Shown in pieces: positions 1 to 8,633 of a stretch of 64,000 bases of DNA. Positions within the stretch are counted from its first letter, which is position 1. Each line of letters opens with the position of its first letter. A program made the translations under genes and the position numbers. Source of the DNA: JAEUOS01 sp965279115 (lineage in GTDB: Bacteria; Pseudomonadota; Gammaproteobacteria; Burkholderiales; JAEUOS01). The stretch spans positions 5,084,001 to 5,148,000 of the forward strand of contig OZ257137.1 of assembly GCA_965279115.1 (NCBI GenBank), written 5' to 3'. The notes under the pieces are model-generated. The model ran no database searches. It was not told the origin of the DNA and saw only the letters and a program-made list of their open reading frames with translations.

Positions 1-196
1 GGCGCAAACCGCGCGCAGCCTTGAAAAGAACCGCCAGGACGCGATCGAACGGCTGCACCAGATGGTGCAGGCGGTGGCGCTGCCGCCGCGCGTGCGGCGC
101 GCCACCAAGGCCACGCGCGCATCCCAGGTCAGGCGCGTGGAATCCAAGGTCAAGCGCGGCCAGGTCAAGGCCTTGCGCGGAAAGGTGTCGGAATGA
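1..196 (+). CDS. arfB: Alternative ribosome-rescue factor ArfB, C-terminal end (partial)
   Basis: Only the last 64 codons are present; the reading frame enters from the left edge and stops at 194-196. The tail is very basic, with Ala-Ser-x-x-x-Arg-Arg followed by a Lys/Arg stretch and a closing LRGKV. That is the C-terminal tail by which ArfB (YaeJ, ICT1 family) enters the empty mRNA channel of stalled ribosomes; the catalytic GGQ domain lies outside the window. The stop codon overlaps the next start as ATGA, so the two genes are probably co-translated. The call rests on tail composition and spacing alone. Confidence 0.75.
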   Translation, partial: AQTARSLEKNRQDAIERLHQMVQAVALPPRVRRATKATRASQVRRVESKVKRGQVKALRGKVSE

Positions 197-774
197 ACCA
201 TGAACCTGATTCTTCGATCGACGCCGCGACCGCGGTCGCGGCGACGCGGCGCTGGCTGGAGCGCGCGGTCATCGGTCTCAACCTGTGTCCATTCGCCAAG
301 GCCGTGCATGTAAAGGACCAGATTCGCTATGTCGTGAGCGAGGCGCGCGACACGGAGCAACTGCTGGGCGACCTCGCGCGCGAGCTGCAGTTCCTGGCCG
401 ATGCCGACCCCGAGACCTGCGACACGACGCTGCTCATCCATCCGCATGCGCTGAATGATTTCCTCGATTACAACGGCTTCCTTGACCTGGCCGACGCCGC
501 GGTGGAGGAACTCGGTCTCGAAGGTGTCCTGCAGGTGGCGAGTTTCCATCCGGACTACCAGTTCGCCGATACTGAGCCCGGCGACGTCACCAACTGCACC
601 AACCGGTCGCCCTACCCGACCTTGCACCTGTTGCGCGAGGACAGCATCGACCGTGCCGTGGAGGCGTTTCCGGAAGCCGGGCGCATCTACGAGACCAACA
701 TGCGCACGCTGCGCAAGCTCGGCGCGGCGGGATGGCAGGCACTGATGACCTCGGCCGATCCCGCCAGTCATTGA
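193..774 (+). CDS. DUF1415 family protein
   Basis: A 193-residue soluble protein with no signal peptide. It opens with a Trp-rich helix (WLERAVIGLNLCPFAK), then carries HPHALNDFLDYN and a middle block with FHPDYQF and TNRSPYPTLHLLRE, all typical of the DUF1415 family. Length matches the family. The biochemical role of the family is unknown to me; conserved Cys, His and Asp residues would suit an enzyme, but that is a guess. The start is chosen by its ATGA overlap with the arfB stop. Confidence 0.8.
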   Translation: MNHEPDSSIDAATAVAATRRWLERAVIGLNLCPFAKAVHVKDQIRYVVSEARDTEQLLGDLARELQFLADADPETCDTTLLIHPHALNDFLDYNGFLDLADAAVEELGLEGVLQVASFHPDYQFADTEPGDVTNCTNRSPYPTLHLLREDSIDRAVEAFPEAGRIYETNMRTLRKLGAAGWQALMTSADPASH

Positions 775-789
775 AAGGGGGGACAAGAC

Positions 790-1563
790 ATGTCAAACGA
801 CGCAAGCAGGGTCGCGTTCGTGACCGGCGCGGCACGCGGGATCGGATTGGCGGTGGCGGAGCGATTCGTGGCCGAGGGGTATCGGGTTGCGCTGGTGGAT
901 ATCGACGCAAAGACGCTGGCCGCAAGCGCCGTGCGGCTCGCTGCACGCGGCGCGGTGCTGGCGGTCGAGGCCGACGTGGCCGATCCGGAGCAGGTTCGCG
1001 CCGCGGTGGAACGCGCGGTCGACGCCTTTGGCCGCATCGATGCGCTGGTCAACAACGCCGGTGTGGCCGTGTTCAAGCCGCTGCTTGAAACGACGTATGA
1101 GGAGTGGTCGCGGGTCATGGCGGTCAACCTCGACGGACCCTTCCTGTGCACCCAGGCCTGCGCCCGTGTGATGCTTCGCAACGGCGGCGGCAGCGTGGTC
1201 AACATCTGCTCGATCTCGGGTTTGCGCGCCAGTACCCTCCGGGTGGCCTATGGCACCAGCAAGGCGGCGCTCTCGCACCTGACCCGCCAGCAGGCCGCCG
1301 AGCTCGGCAACATGGGAATCCGTGTCAACGCCGTGGCGCCCGGTCCGGTCGATACCGAGATGGCCAAGCAGGTGCACACCGCCGATATCCGCGCCGATTA
1401 TCACGATGCGATACCGCTCAACCGCTACGGGGCGGAATCCGAGATCGCCGCCGCGGTATGGTTCCTGTGCAGCGGCGCGGCCAGTTACGTCAACGGGCAG
1501 ACGCTTGCGGTTGACGGCGGTTTCGACGCCACCGGTATCGGGTTGCCGAGCTTGCGGCGCTGA
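790..1563 (+). CDS. SDR family NAD(P)-dependent oxidoreductase
   Basis: A 257-residue classical short-chain dehydrogenase. The Rossmann glycine motif TGAARGIG is at residues 12-19, NNAG at about 88-91, the catalytic serine in the SICSIS segment near 141, and the Tyr154/Lys158 pair in YGTSK. The C-terminal segment ends in VDGGF, typical of FabG-like members. The substrate cannot be read from the sequence. The start has a G-rich ribosome-binding site (GGGG) upstream. It sits beside a class II aldolase/mtnA group on the other strand, so reduction of an aldehyde product is conceivable but unproven. Confidence 0.85.
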   Translation: MSNDASRVAFVTGAARGIGLAVAERFVAEGYRVALVDIDAKTLAASAVRLAARGAVLAVEADVADPEQVRAAVERAVDAFGRIDALVNNAGVAVFKPLLETTYEEWSRVMAVNLDGPFLCTQACARVMLRNGGGSVVNICSISGLRASTLRVAYGTSKAALSHLTRQQAAELGNMGIRVNAVAPGPVDTEMAKQVHTADIRADYHDAIPLNRYGAESEIAAAVWFLCSGAASYVNGQTLAVDGGFDATGIGLPSLRR

Positions 1564-1612
1564 AGGCTTTCAGCGTGGCGGTCCAGCCTGCGCCGCGCGG
1601 GCGAAGCGATCG

Positions 1613-2287
1613 TCAGTCCCTTGCAACCCGGACATAACGCCCGTCGAACGCCTTGCCGCAGGACGCGGTCGCGGCCAGGAGGGCTTCGTCGCCGTTGAAG
1701 GCGATCTCGAAGCTGCAGTCCGCAGCGAGTAGGGCGTCATTACCCGGCAGCGTCGGGCGCACCCGCAAAGTGATGCCGGTGCCGGCCGTTGTCGAGGATC
1801 CGGGTGCGCTGCGTGCGGAGGCCTGCCAGGCCAGATAGGGCACCAGCAACACCAGGCCGCGCACCTCGGCCGCCTGCGGCGAGCGTGTGTCGACATCCAC
1901 CTCGATTTGCGCAGTGCTCGCGCCGATCCCGCTGCGCTGGTAGCGGCCTTCCAGCCATAGCAGCGGATGGGTCAGCCAGTCATGGTGGGTGCGGTAGTCG
2001 TGCTTGAGCGCCTCGACGGTGCTTTCATACAGGCCGCGCGAGCGGCGCCACTGGATGTGACGTTCGCGGACCAGCCCATATTGCAGCGCTGAAAGTTCGC
2101 GAATGCGCTCGCCGTAGGCGTTCCACACCAGCTCGTCCAGGCGCGACAGTTCGGCGTCCGAGCAGATCAGTCGGTTGAGCTTGCTGCGGGCGCGGGTACA
2201 GTCGAAGCTGGCGGCGCATGCCAGCGTCGCGGAAGCCATCAGGGACAGCGCCAGTGCAGCCAGGCCAACGCGCCGCGTGGCACTCAT
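1613..2287 (-). CDS. LprI-like (DUF1311) exported protein
   Basis: A 224-residue protein with a signal peptide ending near ATLACA. The mature part starts with FDCTRARSKLNRLIC, the paired-cysteine pattern of the lysozyme-inhibitor LprI/DUF1311 domain, followed by a helical SRLDELVWNAYGERI segment. About 130 residues beyond the domain are unassigned beta-rich sequence. A longer in-frame extension exists upstream, but it would lie inside mtnA. The ATG at 2285-2287 overlaps the mtnA stop as ATGA and begins exactly at the signal peptide, so it is preferred. Confidence 0.7.
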   Translation of the reverse strand: MSATRRVGLAALALSLMASATLACAASFDCTRARSKLNRLICSDAELSRLDELVWNAYGERIRELSALQYGLVRERHIQWRRSRGLYESTVEALKHDYRTHHDWLTHPLLWLEGRYQRSGIGASTAQIEVDVDTRSPQAAEVRGLVLLVPYLAWQASARSAPGSSTTAGTGITLRVRPTLPGNDALLAADCSFEIAFNGDEALLAATASCGKAFDGRYVRVARD

Positions 2288-3336
2288 GACGACATCAGCG
2301 CCTTGATCCGGGCCCGGTCCGGCCGGGCGATCACCCCGCGCTCGGTGATCAGCGCGCTCACCAACCTGGCCGGTGTCACATCGAATGCCGGATGGGCTGC
2401 GCGCATGCCGGGCGGTGACCATTGCAGCTTGCCGAAACCGGTGACCTCGGTTGCCGCGCGTTCCTCGATGGTGATGTCGGCGCCGCGCCGGGTGGCCGTG
2501 TCGATGGTCGAAACCGGGCATGCCACATAGAGCGGAATGCGATGTGCGCGCGCCAGCACGCCCAGGCCATAGGTGCCGATCTTGTTGGCGACATCGCCGT
2601 TGGCGGCGACGCGGTCGGCGCCCACGATCACCGCGTCGATCTCGCCGCGCTGCATGAAGTGCGCGGCCATGTTGTCGGTGATGAGCGTGCAGGGGATGCG
2701 TTCCTGCATGAGCTCCCAGGCGGTCAGGCGCGCACCCTGCAGGAAGGGCCGGGTTTCATCCACCCATACATGGCTGATCCGGCCGCGCCCCGCGCGAATC
2801 ACGCCGAGTGCCGTGCCGTAGCCGGCGGTGGCCAGCGCCCCGGCATTGCAATGGGTCAGCACGCGGGCACCCTGCGGCAGCAGTGCAGCGCCGTGGTGTC
2901 CCATCGCGCGATTGGCGGCGACGTCCGCGGCATGCATGCGCCGGGCTTCGCGCTCCAGCGCCTTGTACAACTGCATGCCATCACGGGGCCGCGCCTCGAT
3001 GAGCACGCGCAGGCGCTCCAGCGCCCAGAACAGGTTCACAGCGGTCGGCCGGCTGGCGGCCAGCACCGGGATGGCCTGCAGCAGGCGTTCGCGAGCGGCG
3101 GACGGCGCCAGGCGCCGATGGCGCGCCGCTTCGAGCACCATGCCGTAGGCGGCGGCGATACCGATGGCGGGCGCGCCGCGCACCACCATGCTGCGGATGG
3201 CCTCGGCCACGCCGGCGGCCCCGGAACGCGGCGCATAGCGCTTCCAGTCCACCTTGCGGGGCAGGGCGCGTTGGTCTATCAGTTCGAGTACCGGAGTGTC
3301 GCCGCCGGTCCAGCGCAGGGCAGAGGTTTCAGGCAT
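2284..3336 (-). CDS. mtnA: S-methyl-5-thioribose-1-phosphate isomerase
   Basis: A 350-residue aldose-ketose isomerase of the eIF2B-alpha-like family. It converts 5-methylthioribose-1-phosphate to the ribulose-1-phosphate form in methionine salvage. Diagnostic motifs are RGAPAIGIAAAYG near residue 55, the catalytic-cysteine motif THCNAGALAT near 160 and IVGADRVAANGDVANKIGTY near 240, which supplies the catalytic Asp. Length matches the family. It overlaps the upstream aldolase gene by 8 bp and the downstream LprI-like gene by 4 bp, so the three form one operon. No mtnK, mtnP, mtnB or mtnC is in the window. Confidence 0.93.
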   Translation of the reverse strand: MPETSALRWTGGDTPVLELIDQRALPRKVDWKRYAPRSGAAGVAEAIRSMVVRGAPAIGIAAAYGMVLEAARHRRLAPSAARERLLQAIPVLAASRPTAVNLFWALERLRVLIEARPRDGMQLYKALEREARRMHAADVAANRAMGHHGAALLPQGARVLTHCNAGALATAGYGTALGVIRAGRGRISHVWVDETRPFLQGARLTAWELMQERIPCTLITDNMAAHFMQRGEIDAVIVGADRVAANGDVANKIGTYGLGVLARAHRIPLYVACPVSTIDTATRRGADITIEERAATEVTGFGKLQWSPPGMRAAHPAFDVTPARLVSALITERGVIARPDRARIKALMSS

Positions 3337-4858
3337 TGTCGAGGTTCATGAAGGGCTGGAGCGCATTTTGCCAATGCGCGGCGGCCTCGACATGGTCGAT
3401 GCCGCCGAAGGTTTCGATGATGGCCGCGCAGGCTTTCACGGCATCGCCGGTGCCGTCCACGCCCAGGTAGGCAGGATGATCGAACAGCGGTCTTTCGCCG
3501 CCGCCGGGTTCGATGCCAGCCACCGCTGCGCCCGCGCCAAGAAGCGCTTCGATCGCATCGGCGCGATCGTTCGCGCGGTCGATGACATGCACTTCGCCGG
3601 CACGCGGAAGCTCGGCCGCGACGCGGGCTTCGAAGCCCGCATACTCCAGCTCGGCTGCGCGCATCAGGTCCGGGCCAATGGTGGCGTAGCCGCCCAATGC
3701 CGCAGCCCGGGCCATGATGGCCGCGTCATGCGCGAACACGCGTGCCGTCATGTCGGCATGCCGCTTGGTCACCCCGAAGGCGATCATGCCGAATGTGCGA
3801 TCGAGCACGATGCGCGGCGCGCAATCAACCGCAGTGGCGCCTGCCAGGTACGTGCGGTACTCCGCCGCGAATGCATCCATGTTGCCACCCAGCATCGGCA
3901 CCCGTTTGGTCCAGATGGAATGGCCCGGTGTCGAAGGGCCTTGCATGGTTAGCCTCTCCAGATCGGCGCGGCGCGCGAAACCCGCGATGAACGCATTGAG
4001 CCGCCGGGTACCCACCAGCTTGCGCCCGGCGATACGGCAGGCGGCGCCGCGCAGGCGCGCGATCGCGACCAGGGTGTCAATGCAAGGCACGGCCGCGTCG
4101 GGTGAGGTTTGCGCTGCCGTGTCGCCCACATGCGGCGCACCTTGGGCTGCGAGGTAACGCTCGGCGCGATTCGCCAGATCGAGCATGGCGTCGTAGGCTT
4201 CGTGCGCGCTGCTTCCGCATGCCAGTGCCCCGTGATGGGCGAGCACCATCGCGCGCGGCCTGTGCGACTCGGCCTTGTGCCAGGCATCGACGCAGGCGCG
4301 CGCCAGTTCCAGGCCGGAGTGCCGGTAGGGCGCCAGCGGAATGCCCGCTCCGAAAGCCGCCCGCAGGTGGCGCGCGCAATCCCGGGTATTGGCAATGGAC
4401 AATACCGCCGCCGCGTGGGTATGGATGACATGCGGGGCGTCGAGTCCCGCATGCATCAGGGTTTCGATGGAAGGGCGGGGCGCGTTTGCGCGCAGCACCA
4501 GCGGGGCCAGTGCGGCATACATCGCGCGATTGTCGGGTAGGTCCCTGTCAAGCAGCGCGCGTACCGGCTGCAGCGCCAGCGGGGTGTAGTCTTTTTCGGT
4601 CACACCGGCGAGGTCGGCGCCGCTGCCCTTGACATGCATGACCTCGCGGCCGTCTTGCCGAAACTTGACCGACGTGTTTCCGCCGCCGGCCAGCACCAGT
4701 TCCGGTTCCGCGCCTACCAGACGCGCGGCATACACGGCGTCGGCGAGTTCGGCGGCATGACCGGAGGGCGGTCTGGTCCAGCGGTTTTGCAGGGCGAAGG
4801 CCAAGCGAAGTGCCAGGGTCAGGGCAGGGCGACGATTATAATTCGCGGGTGAGCGCAA
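3329..4858 (-). CDS. Class II aldolase with truncated SDR-like C-terminus
   Basis: The N-terminal half (about residues 40-270) is a class II aldolase/adducin domain of the rhamnulose-1-phosphate aldolase type: GGGNTSVK, a metal-binding HTHAAAVL motif and VLAHHGALACG. The middle (270-420) matches the continuation found in bifunctional aldolase/short-chain dehydrogenase proteins. The last 80 or so residues look like a shortened Rossmann segment (VHVIDRAND, then a stretch ending FGGIDHVEAAA) lacking a complete GxxxGxG site and the YxxxK pair. Together with mtnA it could cleave 5-methylthioribulose-1-phosphate to DHAP and an aldehyde. The start is uncertain: the ATG at 4858 overlaps the divergent GNAT gene, and a later TTG about 20 codons in is possible. 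Confidence 0.75.
   Translation of the reverse strand: MRSPANYNRRPALTLALRLAFALQNRWTRPPSGHAAELADAVYAARLVGAEPELVLAGGGNTSVKFRQDGREVMHVKGSGADLAGVTEKDYTPLALQPVRALLDRDLPDNRAMYAALAPLVLRANAPRPSIETLMHAGLDAPHVIHTHAAAVLSIANTRDCARHLRAAFGAGIPLAPYRHSGLELARACVDAWHKAESHRPRAMVLAHHGALACGSSAHEAYDAMLDLANRAERYLAAQGAPHVGDTAAQTSPDAAVPCIDTLVAIARLRGAACRIAGRKLVGTRRLNAFIAGFARRADLERLTMQGPSTPGHSIWTKRVPMLGGNMDAFAAEYRTYLAGATAVDCAPRIVLDRTFGMIAFGVTKRHADMTARVFAHDAAIMARAAALGGYATIGPDLMRAAELEYAGFEARVAAELPRAGEVHVIDRANDRADAIEALLGAGAAVAGIEPGGGERPLFDHPAYLGVDGTGDAVKACAAIIETFGGIDHVEAAAHWQNALQPFMNLDNA
4837..4842 (+). promoter_or_regulatory. Consensus -10 box before the GNAT gene
   Basis: A perfect TATAAT hexamer lies 6 nt upstream of the GTG start at 4849. 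No good -35 is visible at the usual spacing. If used, transcription would begin at or next to the start codon, giving a leaderless mRNA. Confidence 0.35.
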
Positions 4859-5319
4859 CTTCAGACCTGCAACCGCCGCAGGTGATCATCGGGTCCTGGG
4901 ACGCCTTGGGCGACCGGGCCCGCCAGGTACGCGAAGCGGTTTTCGTGATCGAGCAGGCGATTCCGGCGGAAGAGGAATGGGACCAGTGGGATGCGCATTC
5001 ACTGCATGCGATCGCGATGGCGGCGGATGGGAAGGCGCTCGGTACGGGGCGCCTGTTGCCGGCGGAATTTGACCCTCAGGCGCCCGGCGCGGCGCACATC
5101 GGCCGCATGGCCGTGCTGTCCGCGGCACGTCGTCGCGGTACCGGAGGCGCGATCCTTGCGGGCCTGATGCGCGAGGCGCGGGCGCGGGGCTTTTCGGTCG
5201 CCGAATTGCACGCGCAGTCCTATGTGGCCGGTTTCTATGCGCGCCATGGCTTCGTCGCCACCGGCGCGGAGTTTCTTGAAGTCGGGATACCGCACGTGAA
5301 GATGCGCGCCTCGCTATAG
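4849..5319 (+). CDS. GNAT family N-acetyltransferase (ElaA/YjcF-like)
   Basis: A 156-residue protein with the single GNAT fold. The acetyl-CoA loop is RRRGTGGAIL at about residues 95-104, preceded by the beta-strand IGRMAVL. The C-terminus GAEFLEVGIPHVKM matches the YjcF/ElaA subfamily. Substrate unknown. A 13-codon in-frame extension exists, but GTG at 4849 is chosen because family members begin near this point and a consensus -10 lies just upstream, which would exclude a longer protein from that promoter. Confidence 0.8.
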   Translation: MSATSDLQPPQVIIGSWDALGDRARQVREAVFVIEQAIPAEEEWDQWDAHSLHAIAMAADGKALGTGRLLPAEFDPQAPGAAHIGRMAVLSAARRRGTGGAILAGLMREARARGFSVAELHAQSYVAGFYARHGFVATGAEFLEVGIPHVKMRASL

Positions 5320-5331
5320 AGTTCACCGACC

Positions 5332-6096
5332 TTGCAATTCATCGACAATCCCTGGTTCTACGCCGTCGCGATTCCCGCCGTCCTGTTGACAGGCGTATCA
5401 AAGGGAGGGTTCGCGGGGGCGTTCTCCGGACTCGCGGTGCCGATGCTGGCGCTGGTGATTTCACCGGTGCAGGCGGCGGGGGTGATGCTGCCGGTCCTGC
5501 TTCTGACCGACCTGTTCGGGCTGACGCAATTCTGGCGCCGCGCCAATGTCCCCGTCATCCTGACCATGATCGCCGGCGGCCTGGTCGGCACTGCGGTCGG
5601 CTGGGCCACATTCCGGGCGCTGGACGACAACGTGGTCCGGGTGCTGGTCGGGCTCATCGCCGTGGTCTACCCCCTGTCGCGCTGGATATTGCCGGTGTCT
5701 CCCGAACCGGCGGCGCCAAGCCGGGTGCGGGGCAACTTCTGGAGCACCATCGGTGGCTATACCAGTTTCATCGCCCACGCCGGCGGTCCGCCCTTGATGG
5801 TGTACCTGATGCCGCTGCGCATGGACCGGGCGGTCTTCGCTGCGACCAACGGGGTATTCTTCGCCTTCCTCAACGTCATCAAGCTGCCGCCTTACGCCAT
5901 GCTGGGTCAACTCAACGCCGTCAACCTCGGCACCGCGGCCGTGCTCGTGCCGCTCATTCCGGTCGGCGTGAAGCTCGGCATGTGGCTGCAGGGCAAGTTC
6001 ACCAACGAGCAGTTTTATCGTTTCGGCCAGGCCTGCATCTTCCTCACCGGCATGCGGCTCTTGTACGACGGCCTGCGCAATCTGGGAGCGTTCTAG
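5332..6096 (+). CDS. TauE/SafE family membrane permease
   Basis: A 254-residue inner-membrane protein with about eight hydrophobic segments. The N-terminal GVSKGGFAGAFSGLAVPMLAL and mid-protein YTSFIAHAGGPPLMVYLMP are signature repeats of the sulfite exporter TauE/SafE (DUF81) family, which moves sulfonates, sulfite or organic anions. The specific substrate is unknown. It starts with TTG 12 bp after the GNAT stop, and its TAG stop directly abuts the TTG start of the MFS gene, so the two transporters are probably co-translated. Confidence 0.85.
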   Translation: MQFIDNPWFYAVAIPAVLLTGVSKGGFAGAFSGLAVPMLALVISPVQAAGVMLPVLLLTDLFGLTQFWRRANVPVILTMIAGGLVGTAVGWATFRALDDNVVRVLVGLIAVVYPLSRWILPVSPEPAAPSRVRGNFWSTIGGYTSFIAHAGGPPLMVYLMPLRMDRAVFAATNGVFFAFLNVIKLPPYAMLGQLNAVNLGTAAVLVPLIPVGVKLGMWLQGKFTNEQFYRFGQACIFLTGMRLLYDGLRNLGAF

Positions 6097-7317
6097 TTGG
6101 CCGCAGCCACCGTGAGCGAAGGGCGGCGCGATGCGTCGGTGATGGCCATCATCGGGGTTGCCCACGCCTGCTCCCACTTCCTGCAACTGGCCATGCCGGC
6201 GGTTTTCCTGGCGATACGGCGTGATTGGGACATCTCGTTTACTTCGCTGGGCATGGCGGCCACGGTCTTCTATGTCACCTCGGGCATCTGCCAGACGCTG
6301 GCCGGCTTTGCAGTCGATCGTTTCGGCGCGCGCCGCATGCTCTATCTCGGGCTGGGCTTTTTTTCCGGCGCGGTCGGATTGATGGCCATCGCGCCCAATT
6401 TTCCGGTGCTGCTCGCCTGCATGGTGCTGGCAGGCATCGGCAACAGCATGTTTCACCCGGCCGACTACGGCATCCTCAACGCCAGCGTCACACCCAGGCG
6501 GCTGGGACCCGCCTTCAGCGTGCACGGCATCACCGGCAACATCGGCTGGGCGCTTGCGCCACCCCTGATGACCGCGTTTTCGCTCTGGTTCGGCGGCTGG
6601 CGCGGTGCATTGTTGGGCGCGGCCGCGCTCGGCTTCCTGACACTTGCCCTGGTGCACCTGCGTCGGGACCTGTTCGCGCCACTGCCGGAGGCCGACGTTC
6701 CGGCGACCCCGACCGCGCTACCGGCGGGTTCGCCGGCAGTGCTGCTTTCGCTTCCGATCCTCATGTGTTTCACGTTCTTCCTGCTGCTTGCGGCAGGTTT
6801 GATCGGCATCCAGACCTTCGGCATACCGACGCTCAACCAGAGTATGCACCTTTCGCAGGAACTCGCCGCCGTCGCCCTCACGATCTTTCTGGTCGCCAGC
6901 GGCGCGGGCGTCCTGGCGGGTGGCGTGGTCGCGGCCCATACCGTGCGCCACGAGCATGTCGCGGCCGCCGGCATGGCTGCGGGTGCCGCATTCCTGGTGG
7001 CGACGACAGTGGCGGGGCTGGCACCCTGGGCGATCCTGTTTTGCCTTTCCGCAGCAGGGTTTTTCTCCGGACTTACCAACCCCTCGCGCGACCTGATCGT
7101 GCGTGCCGCGGCGCCCAAGGGAAGCACGGGCAAGGTATACGGCTTCGTGTACTCGGGCCTGGACGCCGGTTCGGCGCTCGCGCCGCTGGCGTTTGGCTAC
7201 CTGCTCGACCACGGGCAGGGCGCCGGCGTCTTCTATGGCGCAAGCATCGCCTGGGTCGCCACCATCGGCACCATCTACCTGATGAAGTCCGGGGCGAGTC
7301 CGCACAGCAAGGGTTGA
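6097..7317 (+). CDS. MFS transporter
   Basis: A 406-residue major facilitator with about 12 transmembrane helices split by a charged loop near residues 190-205. The conserved loop DRFGARRMLYLG lies between helices 2 and 3. The opening helix (IGVAHACSHFLQLAMPAVF) resembles fosmidomycin-resistance-like and organic-anion MFS members. Substrate not deducible. TTG at 6097 is adopted because GGGAG at 6084-6088 sits 8 nt upstream and the frame abuts the preceding stop. A LysR regulator follows on the same strand. Confidence 0.85.
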   Translation: MAAATVSEGRRDASVMAIIGVAHACSHFLQLAMPAVFLAIRRDWDISFTSLGMAATVFYVTSGICQTLAGFAVDRFGARRMLYLGLGFFSGAVGLMAIAPNFPVLLACMVLAGIGNSMFHPADYGILNASVTPRRLGPAFSVHGITGNIGWALAPPLMTAFSLWFGGWRGALLGAAALGFLTLALVHLRRDLFAPLPEADVPATPTALPAGSPAVLLSLPILMCFTFFLLLAAGLIGIQTFGIPTLNQSMHLSQELAAVALTIFLVASGAGVLAGGVVAAHTVRHEHVAAAGMAAGAAFLVATTVAGLAPWAILFCLSAAGFFSGLTNPSRDLIVRAAAPKGSTGKVYGFVYSGLDAGSALAPLAFGYLLDHGQGAGVFYGASIAWVATIGTIYLMKSGASPHSKG

Positions 7318-7409
7318 TTCAGGCCGGCTGGCTGCAGGCTGGCCGCGATTCAGGCTTAAAATGGATAGAGAAAAATCCATGATCAGGCCCTCGAACGGCT
7401 TGCCCCGCC

Positions 7410-8360
7410 ATGAAAGTCACGTTCCATCAGCTTGAGGTGTTCGACTGTGTCGCACGCCGCCTTTCCTTCACCCGCGCTGCCGAGGAGCTGTCGCTTTCCC
7501 AGCCCACGGTGTCGGCCCAGATGCGCCAGCTTTCCGACGAGGTCGGTTTGCCGCTGTTCGAACAGATCGGCAAGACCATCAGCCTGACCGACGCCGGGCG
7601 CGAATTGCTGGCCGCCTCGCGCGGCGTGTTCGACACCTGGTCGCGCTTCGAGATGACCATTGCCGACATGCGCGGATTGAAGCGCGGCATGCTGCGCGTG
7701 GCGTGCGTGACCACGGCGAAGTATTTCGTGCCGGCCTTGCTCGGGCCGTTTTGCGCAAACTACCCGGAAGTGGAAATCCGCCTTGAAATCGCCAATCGGG
7801 AGACCCTGGTCGGCCGCCTGCGCAACAACCAGGATGACCTGTACATCATGATGTTGCCGCCCGAGGATCTCGACGTCGAGAAGACCTCGTTTCGCGACAA
7901 TCCCCTGGTGGTGGTGGCCCCGGCCGGGCATGCGCTCGCCGGCCGGCCGGGCGTCGAACTCAAGCGCCTGCGCGATGAGCGCTTCGTCATGCGCGAATCC
8001 GGCGCAGGCACGCGCATTCGCGTTGACCGGTTCTTCAACGAGGCCGGCTTTGTGCCAAAAGTGCGCATGGAACTCTCCAGCAACGAGGCGATCAAGCATG
8101 CCGTCGCGGCCGGGCTCGGCATCAGCGTGCTCTCGCGCAACGCGCTCGACGTGGACCCGCTTCTGGACGGCCTCGCGGTCGTGGATGTCGAGGGGTTTCC
8201 GTTGGCGGACGACTGGTACTTTGTTTACCTGCGCGGCAAACGCCTGTCGGTGGTGGCGCGGGCGTTTTATGACCATGTGGTCGCCGAGGCGGCGCGGCTC
8301 AAGCGCTTGCCGGTAGGCATGCCCTTGCCCGAGCAGCGCCGCGTGTCGCGCGGCGAATGA
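7410..8360 (+). CDS. LysR family transcriptional regulator (CbbR-like)
   Basis: A 316-residue LysR-type regulator. The winged HTH is at residues 1-62 (FHQLEVFDCVARRLSFTRAA, then LSLSQPTVSAQMRQL). The effector-binding domain runs from about 90 to 295, with the strand MLRVACVTTAKYFVP opening it. The pattern resembles CbbR/RbcR-type regulators of CO2 fixation more than CysB, but no cbb genes are visible. Its nearest plausible targets are the upstream MFS/TauE genes. An interrupted inverted repeat (ATGGAT...ATCCAT) just upstream could be part of its promoter. Confidence 0.85.
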   Translation: MKVTFHQLEVFDCVARRLSFTRAAEELSLSQPTVSAQMRQLSDEVGLPLFEQIGKTISLTDAGRELLAASRGVFDTWSRFEMTIADMRGLKRGMLRVACVTTAKYFVPALLGPFCANYPEVEIRLEIANRETLVGRLRNNQDDLYIMMLPPEDLDVEKTSFRDNPLVVVAPAGHALAGRPGVELKRLRDERFVMRESGAGTRIRVDRFFNEAGFVPKVRMELSSNEAIKHAVAAGLGISVLSRNALDVDPLLDGLAVVDVEGFPLADDWYFVYLRGKRLSVVARAFYDHVVAEAARLKRLPVGMPLPEQRRVSRGE

Positions 8361-8414
8361 ATGCCGCGTACCGCCCTAGCGCGACGCAGTTATTGGATGA
8401 TCGTTAAAAAACTA

Positions 8415-8443
8415 TTGACAGGCATTAAACAAGTCAATAATAT
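8415..8443 (+). promoter_or_regulatory. Sigma70-type promoter of the riboswitch-terC transcript
   Basis: A perfect -35 TTGACA at 8415-8420, a 17-bp spacer and -10 TAATAT at 8438-8443, in an AT-rich island. Transcription should begin near 8450, about 37 nt before the riboswitch aptamer. Confidence 0.8.
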
Positions 8444-8484
8444 AAATACATCACTCAACGCGCGGTAGGCTTGTCCTGCGGCGC

Positions 8485-8613
8485 GGCAAGGGGAGTAGCT
8501 TCAAGAGCAGCACGTGCGCGTGCTGCCCTGCTGGTGATCCGTCAATACGGGCGTTCTTCAGGGGCGCCCCGGGTTACCAGGCAGGCCGCACCGGCCTGTG
8601 AGCGAGACCTTGG
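8485..8613 (+). ncRNA. yybP-ykoY manganese riboswitch
   Basis: The leader carries the 5' signature AAGGGGAGTAGC (8488-8499) and the 3' signature GTGAGCGAGACCTTGG (8598-8613) of the yybP-ykoY aptamer. Internal stems lie between, including the GCAGCACG/CGTGCTGC hairpin at about 8508-8525. Stem P1 pairs CAAGG (8487-8491) with CCTTG (8608-8612). The class binds Mn2+ and commonly precedes Mn exporters and TerC-family genes, as here. Boundaries are by eye. Confidence 0.88.
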
Positions 8614-8633
8614 CGACCGGCAGGTCGGCAAGG
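8608..8633 (+). promoter_or_regulatory. Switching hairpin, candidate expression platform
   Basis: Arms 8608-8618 and 8623-8633 pair over 11 bp with one G-G mismatch around a GGCA loop. The left arm contains the CCTTG used as the 3' half of riboswitch P1, and the right arm repeats the CAAGG of the 5' half, so the two pairings exclude each other. No T-tract follows, which argues against a simple intrinsic terminator and for control by Rho, translation or antitermination. Confidence 0.6.
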
